Source: Taeniopygia guttata (Eukaryota; Chordata; Aves; Passeriformes; Estrildidae). From it: a stretch of 64,000 nt of DNA. Positions within the stretch are counted from its first letter, which is position 1. Each line of letters starts with the position of its first letter. Where the stretch lies: contig NC_133024.1 of assembly GCF_048771995.1 (NCBI RefSeq), positions 26,242,001 through 26,306,000 of the forward strand, in the 5' to 3' direction. The notes below the pieces were generated by a model. That model did not search any database. It was given only the letters and a program-made list of their open reading frames with translations, and was not told the DNA's origin. The translations under genes and the position numbers were made by a program. Below are positions 45,001 to 56,900 of the stretch, in pieces.

Positions 45001-45564
45001 GATTTTGCTCATTCTGTGGTACATTATTTGAAGAACACTGTAGCTCCTGTTCTGTTGCAGGTCGAGGTGTGCTCTGTGAGCTGGCAGGAGCAGTGGTGGG
45101 CACACCTCGCTCGTTCTCCGGGGTGGAGAGCTCAAGAACATTCCCTACTGGAGCTGTCTGAGCGGATGCCAGTGGAGAAACTGTAGGTTGTGACCATGGC
45201 TTATTTTCTGTGGGGTAAATACCAGCAATCGTCACAGGAGTCACTAGGTTGCAAGTTCTCTGAACTGGCACAACATTGGCTGTTTGCTTTTGTAAATTAT
45301 GACCAACATTAAACGTTATTCCCTGCACAGATGCTCCCTGATTATTTCCATTGGGCTGAGTCCCATTTGAATAGACAATGATGTTCTTTTGAACTTGATC
45401 ACTGGGAATGACAACTGAGACCTTGGCGTTTTTGAGGTTTCCTTTCCAGTGGATTGTAGGGTCATCATATAAGCAAATATCATTTGCTTTCAGTAGCTCG
45501 ATGTATCTCCCGTTTTCCTTTTGCAGTTCGTCCAACTGTTTCCGGAGTTTTTTTATCTCTTCAG
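39098..45564 (-). CDS. USF3: USF3 giant terminal coding exon (6.5 kb)
   Basis: Runs from AEEIKKLRKQLDELQKENGR to the TGA at 39100-39098 without interruption. It encodes about 96% of the protein. Acceptor CTGTTTTGTAG. The Gln/His-rich centre and Ser-rich segments are low in complexity, while both ends match the remembered human protein very closely. Confidence 0.98.
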
Positions 45565-48500
45565 CTACAAAACAGTGAGAGCACTCCATTACATCAGCAC
45601 CAGAGCAAATAATGAAATAATGTTACCACATGATTTAGAGAGTAAACACTGCATAGTAATGAAATAATTTATGGAAAAAAATTGAATAGATTGTTAATAA
45701 TGTATGTTCTTTACAAATGGTTAGCACAACCTATATGCTCTTATCCTGGTAAGTCTCTCTACTGAATGGGAAAGTGAATTAATTTCACAGACTATTCCAT
45801 TATCAATAACAGGATATATCAAATTACTTAGGAAAAAGCATTAGGACTAACCCAGATGAAAGCGAATGCTAATCAAAATTGTTTAATTCCTGAAGGAAAG
45901 ACAACACAAGCACATTAATATTTTTCTTCTCCCTGCTCTTTTGCAAACACAAAACTGTTTTAATTGATAATCATACAGCTTTTCAGAAAAAATAAGTTTC
46001 ATTACTTCTAAAAATTAGAGACAAAATTAAATACAATGCACACATGTAAAGCCACAAAAATTGACAATGCACTTGGGAGATGGCTCACAAACTGGGAAAA
46101 TCACAACAAAGCAGAAATAAAAATCATCAACCACAACATTAGCTCTGAGATTGTTTCTGTCACACCTCCATCACGGTACTTTTGCACATCTATTCAAGTA
46201 AATTTTATATGATGCATTATAATTGTATAAAATGAGCTGTTATAACTTTTACACTTTTCAAAGAAAAAAAAAAAGCTTTATGAATGAAGAAAACTTCATC
46301 TTCTCAATAAAAAAATCTAACTGAAGTTTGTCAGAAATCATTCTGGTCACTACAGTAGAATAAACTGGGGCAGAATTTACCAGATGATGCCACATCACCT
46401 ATAAGTTCTGTAATTACTTTACATCACAATGCAATTGCTTCATTATCTCATAGCTATGTGCCAGACCAGTCACTTGGGCATTCTCTTGGCTTTTTGTTTC
46501 AATATATTCTAAGCAGATGTATTTTTCCTGTATGTGCATAATTTCTTGGGATTCCCATGTGTGGTTCCAGGCTTTGACACAGCAGAAGTGAGAGACAGAA
46601 ATTCTAGAGCCCCCAGCAGCAGCTGTACTTACCCTGCTCATTGTTCCCTCCATTTAACAGAAGTTCATCATTCTGTCTTTTCATTTCTGTTATGTACTTA
46701 AAGGCCTGATCCAAGATCATGTTCTTGCTCTGTAAAAGAAAACATACAAAATTATAAGAAAGCTCTAGGATTTGTAAATCCATTAGTGGTGAGGCTGCAC
46801 TTACTCCAAGAGATCTTTACTTTAAAAATATGCTCTGAATATCACTGGTAGAGTTTGTTTTCTTCTGGTTTGGGTTGGGCTTTTTAGAGGTTGTTTTTTG
46901 GTTTGGTTGCTTTTATAAGATGAAACTATAGGTCTTGTGAGTGATGCTGACCCTAAAATGCCTTGAGATTTTACAGAATAACATTTTCCAGTGGTGGAGC
47001 TGACACTTTCTGATGCCCTGAGGTAGATACTAAGGCCACAGATCCTGAACAGCCAGCAACCTTTCTCACTGATCAGACTAAAATTCATGTTCACTAATAA
47101 ACATACACATGAGATACAAACATACCATGAGATGTAAACATAAAACATAAACATATCACATGAGATTTCCAGGATACTGCCTTGTAAATATTTTATTAGA
47201 AAGGCAACAAACATGGAACAACTATCCAGGGAGATATATGCATAATTTTGAAAGTAGTATACTAGGGAATATGGGAAGAGAAAATAACCCATCCACAATG
47301 ATCTTTTTATGAAGCTATGCTTATTCTGTCTGCAAAACCTTTGTTCACTTCTTAATTTCTTCTACTGTTCAGTAGGAATAGTCTCTGCTAGGGATTCCTC
47401 TACCTTGAAAAAGATCCTTCTGTGTATTAACCTCAAAGCATTTGTCTTGTTTAATCTTTTGCAAGGAGAGTGTCTTAAATTATTATTATTATAATTTCAG
47501 TTTCTGAATTGCTTTCAAGCCATTATATGAAGGATGACAAAATTAAGTAGTGCAACACTTTGAGATAAAATGCTCAAAATCTGTGTTACTACATTCATGT
47601 GACCTTGCACTTCCAAGTAGGAATTCTATTACAAGTAGTTTTTAAAATACTAATAACTAGTGACATTTTTTAGAACACTAATTCAGACAGTTTTGGCTTC
47701 TTGCTAATCCAAATAGTAAAATAAGTATTTATGCTTCTACAGACAAGGAAACATTTGGACATTTGACAGGAATCTTGTATGTACCTCTGGATGGACACTC
47801 ACCTGCTTAAGTGCTGGAGAGCAGGGAATGAGTTCTCCAATTCTGTTTATCCCAGCATTAATCTTCTTCTTTCGATGTCTCTCCACTAAGCAAAAACAAT
47901 ATGTACTGTGACATCTAGTTGGGAAAGTCAGCACAACAGCAGCACAACTAGGATAATGCAAGGGCTCATAAATACATTATTTCATTACACATTGAAACGT
48001 GGAGTAACTTGAATGAGGAAAATTGTTCCTCTAAAGAAAACCTCAGTTATCAAATTAATACTCAGTGGAATCAAAGAGCCATAACGTAAATAGCTATGCC
48101 TTTAAAAAGTGGGGATATTTTGGACCCCTTCATGAAAAAGTAAAGTTCCTACAACTTAAAATTCATGTTTTGAAACTGCTTTCTAACACAGATTTATGAC
48201 ACTCTCTTTGTAAGGCAGGTTAAATTTAAAATTGATTAAATTTACGCATACAGAAAGCAAATGAACAAAGATTCTGGAAAGAATCGGTTTCAGATTTGGG
48301 AAGCCTCTTAAATTCTAATGTCAAATTTAGCACCAAAAAGAGAAATAATGTAGATTTCATCAGTCTTCAGGCTAAATTTTAAATTTATATTAACAGAGTA
48401 GCCAGCCAACACTGAACATAGCTGAAGCTCTATGTAGGTAGACTATCAGTTACTTGTTTCTATGTCCAAAAGTTTAACTGTTCCATAAGGTCTAACTGGG

Positions 48501-51500
48501 TGGGATTAAAGAACACATTGAATGGAGAGTAGTTCCAGTGAATTACCTATTTTGGAGAAGGTAAAAAATGCTTCATTTATAGTTTTCTAATGATACTATT
48601 TAGCTCTTCAATAGGTCTGAATATTGGCAAAAACGTCTACACTCTAAGTCCAGGAGTGTAAATACCTCTGGGCCTGTTTTTTACAGACAGCATCTCTGTT
48701 TTCCATCCACCACAGTCAGCCTCTTTCAAATATAGTTAACTCTCATGCAGCTATTTTTTTACTGAAATAGTTTCATGTTCTGTGCAAACTTAAAACTAGT
48801 AGATGTCTTTTTTAAAAAAAATGGAAAATGTTCTGTTGTGGCTTTGTCAGGACTCAAAGCATTGTGTTGTTTGTTTGCTAAATGAACTTTTTGATTCATG
48901 CAGTTGCTCAGCTTTTAGTAGCACACAGAAACAAACTGTGACCTGCAGCTGAGTGTATTTCACTTTTCTCCATTACAAAAGACTTACTAATTTAATTTAA
49001 ATAGTCTTATTTCAGTAGCCTGGTGCTTCAATTTACCTTTCTCAAATGATTTTTTTTTGTATTTCAGGAGAGATTGCTGGCATTGACAGAGACAGGCCTA
49101 AATACACTAAACACAGCAAGACAAAGTTTCTTATGCAAGAAATTTACCATATAAATTAGAGCACCTCTGTAAAAATTAAAACACAGGACACTTTGCAATT
49201 TAATCTTTATATATCTAACTAATGCGTACAGATATAACAGTGTTTGTGAAGTGCTACTCTTTTGTTTTAATAATATTTGCAACACTCTCCTCAGCCTTTT
49301 CCATATATTAATGATTAAGAAAGTATGGGCTTGGAAGGAGCTGCTGAGTTCACATACTTGAGAGTTCAGCCCAGGTGATAAAGATTTTGGAAAGCTATCA
49401 ACAAGTGAAACAGGAACTGGGAATTCCAATGAGGCCAACCATCTTAGAAGTAAACTTGATAAGGCTGTTTCCTGATTCTTCCTAATTCTTAAGAAATTAG
49501 CACACTCAACAAGCACAGCACTGCACAGGCTTCACATGGAAACTGCTCAGTGCTTTTTTCAGCTGAGTTTGTGAAGATCACGAGATACTGCTGCTCAAGT
49601 AAAAGAAGAACTGCAATCAATTTCTTTGGATAAACCAGTCCAAAGCCTGCCAGACTCCTCCCCAGTCCATCTTTCTGTTCCTACTTGTAGAAGATGCCAT
49701 TAGCACTAGACACTGACTGGGTGCTGCCCAAGGGATGTGACTCTTGCAATGTACAGCCAACATTTGCACAGAATTTCTGGGGTGTCAACATCCAAGTGGG
49801 TGCCTTAGGAATAGACTAGAGGAATACTTCTAATCCAGGCAGCCTCTAAAGCTCTCAGGTAGGACACCTGTCTCTGTTTTGACAGAGGTAGATATTGGCT
49901 GCATGTGAATGCCTGTGCAGTTGTTTTCCTTTGGAATTGAACACAGCTGAAATTGTTTACTTCTTAATTTCCTAGCTTTGGAAAGGCAGGGGCAGGGTGC
50001 TCCTTCATACTTTAACTGTATTGTGGAAACCAGCAAACTAGAAACAATCTGCACAGATATTTTATGCAAGGACACAGAAAGGTGTTTGATAGGGTGAGGC
50101 TTTTTCGGTGTACTAAGCTCCTATGGAGGAACCATCTCCATGCAAAGTATGTTTTAGTACTCCAAAGTGTCCGTGCTTATTTCCAGACCAAAGAGCAAAG
50201 CATGATGTTCCCACCTGCATTATGTGTCTCCCGGTTTTTCTTTCTGTGAAACATAAAGAGAAGAGACTCATGTGAAACTGAAGGTTAAAGATCTGCATAC
50301 AGACAAATATTTCTTTTATTATTTCTATTACAGCTAAAAATACTAAATATTATAGTCCACTCTGTGAACTAGAACAGCAGAAGTCACAATCAGATGTTCT
50401 TAAACATTCGTATTAGACAGTTTCTAACTAAAATTTGTTCATGGTCAGACTTAAATTAATTGCGATATAACATGGTATAGTGTAATGCTCCACTTGATTA
50501 TTGGTACATATTTATAATGGAGAGCTGGGTTTTTATGTTCCTGTTACGCTATGAAGTGTTCAAAAAGGCCAACGATTTTTTAAAAATAGTTTTGTTTCTG
50601 AGGAACAAGACAGTTAAGTATTTGTCTGAAATGTTGCTTTTACATTCATTTGATCACTGAAACAAGAGAAAACTTTACCATGCAAGTTGATTTTCCAGCC
50701 ACACTGTCTTCAAACATCATAACTTCTGGTGTCAAACAGGCTTCTTTGTGAGAGAAACCAAAAATACTGTTCCTCTGCAGCTGCTGTTCTTTACTGTCTC
50801 AAAATTCTGAATAGGTGTGATTTGGGCATGTGAGGGGTTGTGTTTGGTTTCAGATAGTCACCTGGGACTACTGGACTGATGGCAACAATCATTGTGCAAT
50901 GCCCCAAATTCCTTTACTGGCAGTCAATAAATTTCAAATGTATACTCACATACTCACACATATAAATAAGATGTACTATACACATGCACTAAGACAAATA
51001 CTTCCAGGAAGTACAGTAAAGCAAAGTACGTGTTTTCTAGAAAAAGCAAAATTCCAGAAAAAAACAATTTCAAAAAACTTCTGTCCAGCTACACACTCTC
51101 AGTCTAGATGTCTGCTGAGTATGCAAAAAGCAGAGTAACACCTTCTGCTGTCCTTTCAACTGTTACAGAACAGTCCAGATGTAACAAGGAATCTGAGGTA
51201 AGAATGCATGATACATGTGGAGGACATGTGTGATTATCATGAGGCACAGTGTATCCTTTGTGCTTTGAGTTGATACTGATTTCTGGTAACTCACTAAAGA
51301 TAGCGTGCACCTAGAGTACCTTGGATAAGAATTACGAGACAGTAATGTTACTGCTACAGGTCAAACCCAGAGACATCTGCTAAGAAATAATGCTTAATGA
51401 TGAACATTAATACTAAATATGCAAAAGAGTATAAGGACTGGACAGACCCAGCTGTCCTTTGGCTGATATTACCATTACGGAACACAAAATTCTCTATTAG

Positions 51501-52231
51501 GTAAGAAAGAGTCATGAAATCTGCAAAGACTAAAAAATCTTCTGTAAGACAAATCAATGTTCTCTCTGGGCTTTTCTTAATCATAAATCATATCCTACAT
51601 GGTTAACTAGTGTAAGATGAGTGCTGCATTTAACTAAGGACTGAAGAACTCCCCTACCAACCAGTTATTAGATCACCCGTGTTAATACAAAGGAACAAAA
51701 CTCTGAAAAAGTTCTACTGAATGTTGAGTCACTTTGTTACAAAGTTTGGTCATAGTGTTGCTGTACAACCTCAAGGTGTAGTTTGAGTTCCTGCAGAGAT
51801 TTGAGATGTAAGATCCAGATTCCACTGGGAGTTGAGGAAGAGATCTAAATTGCCCTTTGAAATTAGTATAGTTACTCCCTGATATCTTCAAGGAGCCTCC
51901 ACATAAATAGAGGCTGTGCTCTAACCAAGGCAGCAATGCAGTTTTACATACATCAGAATAGTCAGTGAAATAATTAAAGAATCTCTTTTGCCTAAGTGAC
52001 CCAGGTAGATATATCTTTAATAAATAGTTTGGCATAGACAGGGCAAGAGAGAAACTTTTGGATCAGCGCTGATGAACCTCTTGTCCATACCCTTACTGCC
52101 CAAGTTTTAGCTAGAAATTTTGTGACTGCAACGTGAGTGCAGACTACAGACCTACGAAATAGTCATTTTCCCACAGGAACTCACCGATGCTGCTTCTTAG
52201 TAGGTGTCTCATTCTCTGTCATCTCTGGCAT
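39098..52231 (-). CDS. USF3: USF3 (KIAA2018), large basic helix-loop-helix protein
   Basis: Complement join, 5' to 3' on the minus strand: 52231-52185, 50243-50215, 47885-47803, 46729-46633, 45564-39098. This is 6,723 bases, 2,240 codons plus stop; human USF3 is about 2,245 residues. Residues 1-16 precede the basic region. The bHLH lies at about 17-78, with His23 and Glu27 as the E-box-reading pair. A Leu/Glu/Lys-rich coiled coil follows at about 86-111. The remainder is long and low in complexity: Ser/Thr/Pro/Gln-rich, a Lys-rich patch (KSKRTNKKPSTKKHQ), a His/Gln-rich region, and a strongly conserved C-terminus ending HILGHDCSSAV. Family knowledge: a nuclear USF-like factor, with reports linking it to epithelial traits and thyroid cancer risk; its targets are poorly known. 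The start is the ATG at 52231, which gives MPEMTENETPTKK as in the remembered human protein. The apparent ATG at 45589 lies in the intron and is not used. Confidence 0.97.
45565..46632 (-). other. USF3 intron before the giant exon
   Basis: A 1.07-kb AT-rich intron with no recognised feature. Confidence 0.85.
46633..46729 (-). CDS. USF3: USF3 exon, bHLH helix 2
   Basis: Encodes SKNMILDQAFKYITEMKRQN and DELLLNGGNNEQ. This is helix 2 and the start of the zipper-like extension. Acceptor TTTTACAG, donor CAGG|GTAAGT. Confidence 0.97.
46730..47802 (-). other. USF3 intron with imperfect tandem repeat
   Basis: A 1.07-kb intron. At about 47098-47166 the motif ACATGAGAT plus AAACATA-type sequence recurs several times imperfectly. 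Confidence 0.8.
47803..47885 (-). CDS. USF3: USF3 exon, bHLH helix 1 and loop
   Basis: Encodes ERHRKKKINAGINRIGELIP and CSPALKQ. This is the rest of the basic region, helix 1 and the loop. Acceptor TTGCTTAG, donor CAG|GTGAGT. Confidence 0.97.
47886..50214 (-). other. USF3 intron (2.3 kb)
   Basis: AT-rich intron sequence. No exon or recognised mobile element. Confidence 0.8.
50215..50243 (-). CDS. USF3: USF3 29-bp exon (basic region)
   Basis: Encodes KKNRETHNA of the DNA-binding basic region and is too short to find by ORF length. Acceptor TTTCACAG, donor GCAG|GTGGGA. It joins both neighbours in frame (Arg16 and Val26 codons are split). Confidence 0.94.
50244..52184 (-). other. USF3 intron (1.9 kb)
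   Basis: AT-rich intron between the ATG exon and the 29-bp exon. Nothing else is recognised. Confidence 0.8.
52185..52231 (-). CDS. USF3: USF3 first coding exon (ATG exon)
   Basis: Encodes MPEMTENETPTKKQH and two bases of Arg16. Donor CG|GTGAGT. The exon extends 5' to 52249 as 18 bases of 5'UTR after a TTTTTCCTCAG acceptor, so at least one non-coding exon lies upstream. Confidence 0.95.
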
Positions 52232-52249
52232 GGTTTCGGAGAAGAGAGC
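52232..52249 (-). other. USF3: USF3 5'UTR part of ATG exon
   Basis: Eighteen bases between a consensus acceptor and the start codon. The base at -3 of the ATG is A (GAAACCATGC), a fair Kozak context. Confidence 0.8.
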
Positions 52250-53424
52250 CTGAGGAAAAATCATGGAAGGAATTAACAACTCCTGCACTTTTCTGAATTC
52301 TTAGCTCATGACATTTACCTGGCTTTGCCTTGGACCACAGGGACAGGGCCCTATTACAATGTAGGCACAAGTCTATCCCCTTGACTCAGAGCAGTTGATT
52401 TCGTGACATTAAAAATTAAACACGTTACCTACTGAGATATTTTGCAAAACCTGTCTGTGATGAACGGGTTTCCATTTCCTCAATTACTTTAAATATAAAA
52501 ACTATTACAATCCCAATCACTTTCAGCAAACAAGAATTATAGTTAAGAGTGTATGACTGCTTTTCAAATGGGAGGAACAGCTGAACTCTCTTTTATCAGC
52601 CCTTCCTCACAGAATATGCATTAAATTCCCAGTTCAAAATAAAATATGAATACTAAGCAAAAAACAAGCTACAATGAGGACATTTCATTAACTACAAATT
52701 TAGAGTGCTCTTAATGTAGCAGGTCACAAAACTTACTTGCTATTTAATTACTGTACACCTTAAAAGAACCAAAAATGACACTCCTAAGCTCTCAGATATT
52801 TAAAATTAAGCTAAAATTAAAGTTATGAATTAAAGTTATCCATAACAGTCTAATGAATTGCATCTAACTTGTCCTCATCTTGAACAGATTGGTAGCCTGT
52901 ATTTAGACAAACAAAAACATTATGAAAATACACAAAATGTGAGATTAAGTCAATGAATATCTACTAGAGAAATTAATTTTAGAGAGGAAGTGACATAAGT
53001 ATACTGTAGATGACAAAAGGAAAAAAGAGATCTGGTTTTTGATATGTCAGAGCTCTGCATTTACTTTCACAGCTCTGTTCACTCACCAACCAACCTGTTA
53101 CTGTAACTCTTCCCATGGGCCCTCAAAGTCCTTGTGGCTTCACCTTTCTCTGGCTGCTCCTGAAAAGCTCATTTGCATCTTTCAACAAGCTTTGTATCTT
53201 TAGGGTATTTTTTTGTCTGTTTGTTTGGAGTGCAAGGAAGTGGGGGTGGTTTTTAATGTAACTTTAAAAACCAAGCAGTTCTAATGTAAACTGAGCCTAC
53301 CACAACTGACACTGACATCAAAAACAAACCCCCAAAATAATATTCTTACAAACTAGAAAGCCAGACACCTATGGAGCAGCCAAAGCACTGAAGCATACAC
53401 TTCACAAAGTGCAGTGTGCAACTC

Positions 53425-53440
53425 TGTGTGTGTGTGTGTG
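53425..53440. repeat. (TG)8 microsatellite
   Basis: Eight TG units in the USF3 5' intron. Confidence 0.95.
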
Positions 53441-53940
53441 AAACTACCAGAAATAATCTGTATTGTACCAGAACTGAATTCTGATACTGCTTTTCAGCCT
53501 TTATACTCTAGAAGTTAATTGAATGTCATGTATTCAGTAAAAATCAGAGGAGGAGAAACATTAGGGCTGATGCTGTTTACCACTCTAATCCTGAAGTACT
53601 TTCTCTATTCCAGGGAAGTCTTGGGAGACGTTGGCAAACCATAAAATAAAGAAAACAGTAAACAACCTATGAATAGATCCAGCTCAGGGAACTCAAAGTG
53701 CCTGAAGATTTCAGGAACATAATTCAACTCCACCTACACAACAGTGTTCACACCATCACAAAACTGGATACAACTGTCTCTGAGAGGAGTCACAGCATTC
53801 CATTGCCCCACTGGGTGTTACACAGAGCCTACCTAAACACAGCCACCACAGACCTCTCCAGCCCAGCAATGGGAGCACATCACTTTCTATTTATATCCCT
53901 CCACGGACTTTCCTTTCCCTGTGCCCACTGACCATCACCT

Positions 53941-53976
53941 AAATTATGGAAACATCCCCATAAATTATGGAAACAC
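53941..53976. repeat. Short tandem duplication
   Basis: The segment AAATTATGGAAACA occurs twice, 22 bases apart, with near-identical context. Confidence 0.8.
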
Positions 53977-56900
53977 CTGACAGAGTTATCAGTCTTTTAC
54001 TGTGGGATAAAGCAGTGGAGCAACTTCAGCACACTCCTATAAATTGTATTGCTCACCTTAAAAACAAGATTTCTTCTCCTTTAAATCCCATTAGCTTACT
54101 TCACTAACAAATTTATTTGAGTTTATGTGTAATAAGAGTAATCCACTTGTTATGCCAGGTTGTCCAAGTTGGTAAAAACTCACAACTCTGAAAGCCAGGA
54201 AAGCCAGTTTCCCACTCAAGGCATCTATAACTTATCCCTCCTGGGTACAGCTGGAGATGGCCAGTAGCACTCACTCACTGATTCTACCTGCATTCACTGT
54301 ACCAGGTGATGATGAAGGGGTTAACTGGGAGACCTTAGCAGATGATTTTCATTATTAAAAACATAACCCAAAAAACCCTGGTTAGAGCCCAACCATCTTT
54401 TGGACGCTGTTGGCAGCCAGAGAGATGTTCAGGTGTACACAGAGTGCCTGAGGCCAGCACACCTCCTTTCAGCAGTCTCCAGTGTGCCAAAGCAGCCCAG
54501 CAGGATCTGTATCCATTAAGAGACAGGAGAAGCAGAGCAGCTGCCTGGTGATGCTACACTTGTCCATCCATCACTGAGGCAGCACCTTGTGTAGCAGGTG
54601 AAATAACTATTCCAGGAGGCAAAGGGGTCATTTAATTTACTGTGCACAGTACTGTTTCTGTTTAGTGAGGATGTGAGCACATGGGCATAGTTCTGGTAAA
54701 GCAAAGCTCTCAAACATGCTTAGAAAAAGGAAGATGCTGGATTGTTTCTTGATTTATGCACCACCTATAAAGACAGAGCCGATGTGTCTGTTAGTGGGCA
54801 TTATGAGACCATAGCAAATATGCAGGAAATCAGAGCAAAAAGATAAAAGAGGTCTTAGTTTTGGTGAACTTAGCATTTTTGAAAGACTAATGTATTCACC
54901 AAGCAACCATATTTTTTTAATCTTGCACATTTATACAGCTTGAGAACCAAAGGACCATTTCTGTTTTGCAGTGTATTTAACAGAGAAAGCATTAACGTGG
55001 ATTTAGATGGCCAGCTACCATGGAGGGCTAGAGATGAAGCACAACTGTGTGAAGGTAAGGGCATAAAAAAGCACCCACCCACAAATACCCTTCCAACAGA
55101 TATGGCTGTTCTGACTCCTGCTGCACAGTCCAGAACACACTCTACTCCCTGCCCTAAGTCAGAGCACCCCCTCTCCCTCCTGACATCAGTTCTCCTTACT
55201 CCTATATTTTGGCTTCTTTTGTGTCCACAGAAAGCTCTCAGCAAAGCTCTCTTTTTAACAGCAGCCATTCCTATCTCCCAAAGTCATGATATACACAATA
55301 TTCCAATTGCCTTATTTCTTTCTGCTCAGCAGATGCTGAAATGATTCAGCAATTCGCTGTATGTAGCATTCTGGAATATGGATAGACAAGGCCTTAGTGA
55401 AAATTTGTGCTGTCATTTATTAATACAGTTTCAAACTATTTTTTAATCCTGAAAAAGAATAGAAAATCTTTACAATATGTCAAAGACCCCACTTCTTCCT
55501 TCCTCCTCTGACATCCTTTTTAAGTGATGTCAGTAAGCTTCTTCCAAGTGATGTTTTTCCCTTCATATTTCAAGCCATTTGCTGCCACACTGAGTGTATA
55601 AACCTCACAAATGTAAACTTGAAGTCTGTATTTTATATGCTTCATTTCCACTGGGATCTGCAGCCCATTTCATATAGGAGACATGGCATAGAAATTCTGT
55701 GACTCTTACCCTAATTTCACTTTACTGTGGAATTACTTCAGGTGAAGTTTTTCTGTTTTCCACTCAACCAGTACTCCCACTTTCATGGTCCTGATAGCAA
55801 AAAGTAAGGCTGTACACATTATCTAATGAACCAATTAGTGTATTTTGAGCTCCACTGAAAAGAGGTGGTTAAATTTGTTAAACACTTGTATAAAACTTTG
55901 GGCTTTCTACTGATAGATTGTACCATGAGAAATATGGTGAACTCAAGTTGTTTTTTCCCCCATTCTTATTCCGTAAAGACAGAAACCTTTGCATTTTACT
56001 TGATACTCCAGAGAACAGCTCAAGCTGGCAATACCAGTAAGAAGGTTTTCTTAAGGGCTGCTGAAAATATGGGCTTTGTGAATTAAAAAGAAAATAAAAA
56101 TACTGCCTAGGTGGAGATTTCTGAGGGTTGATGAATGCTTACATTGCCTCCATTTCTCCCTCTCAGCTGATATATGACCAGAGCTTTGACAGTGGGTTTT
56201 CCTTTACTTCTTCCACATCAAGGTTCCTTCATGGATTCTCTAAAGCAGAAGACATGTATTTGCCTCATAAACTCAGAGACAAATGTATTTTAAGTTCACT
56301 CATTAAATATGCTCACTTAACTCAGAATGTCTGAAAAGAAAATGTAGCAAAATCCAAATTCTTAAAACAGATGAAGAAGCAGTAACTCATAATTTATATT
56401 TATTTAGTACCAAGCTTCATTTAAGCTTTATGTAGTTAACAGCTTTCACTACACCAACTTAAATATTGATTTTAATTTAAATGCAATGTCATTCTCAGAA
56501 ATTAAAGGATGCTTTGTCTTCTGAAGATTTAAATTTAACATAATTTAATCTCTTCTACAGTTCTGAAATGTAAGGTATAAAACTTGAAAACCAATTCATT
56601 TAAACATCTTCTTGTCTACCACCCATCTTTCCAGGTAGTGTTTAGCAAATTTTATGAAATTCTTCTTTAAAACACACACTCAGCAAATACAAGAAAAAGT
56701 TCATTTATATTATTTTATTTGGCATTATTTTTTCACTCTTTATTTAGGAATTGTTCCCAAACTTAATATTATTTCTAAAAAAGAAAATAATTATTCCAAT
56801 CTGTTATCTTCGGCTGTACCAAACAATCTTCCTCAAATTATATAGCCATTCCATTCTTCTCCATCAGGCAGAGAGAATAGTTTTTATATGCAACTACACA

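Noticed and set aside
45565..45589. ATG at the start of the long USF3 reading frame
   Set aside because: It lies upstream of a CTGTTTTGTAG acceptor. The coding exon joins the bHLH exons in frame at 45564, so this ATG is intronic.
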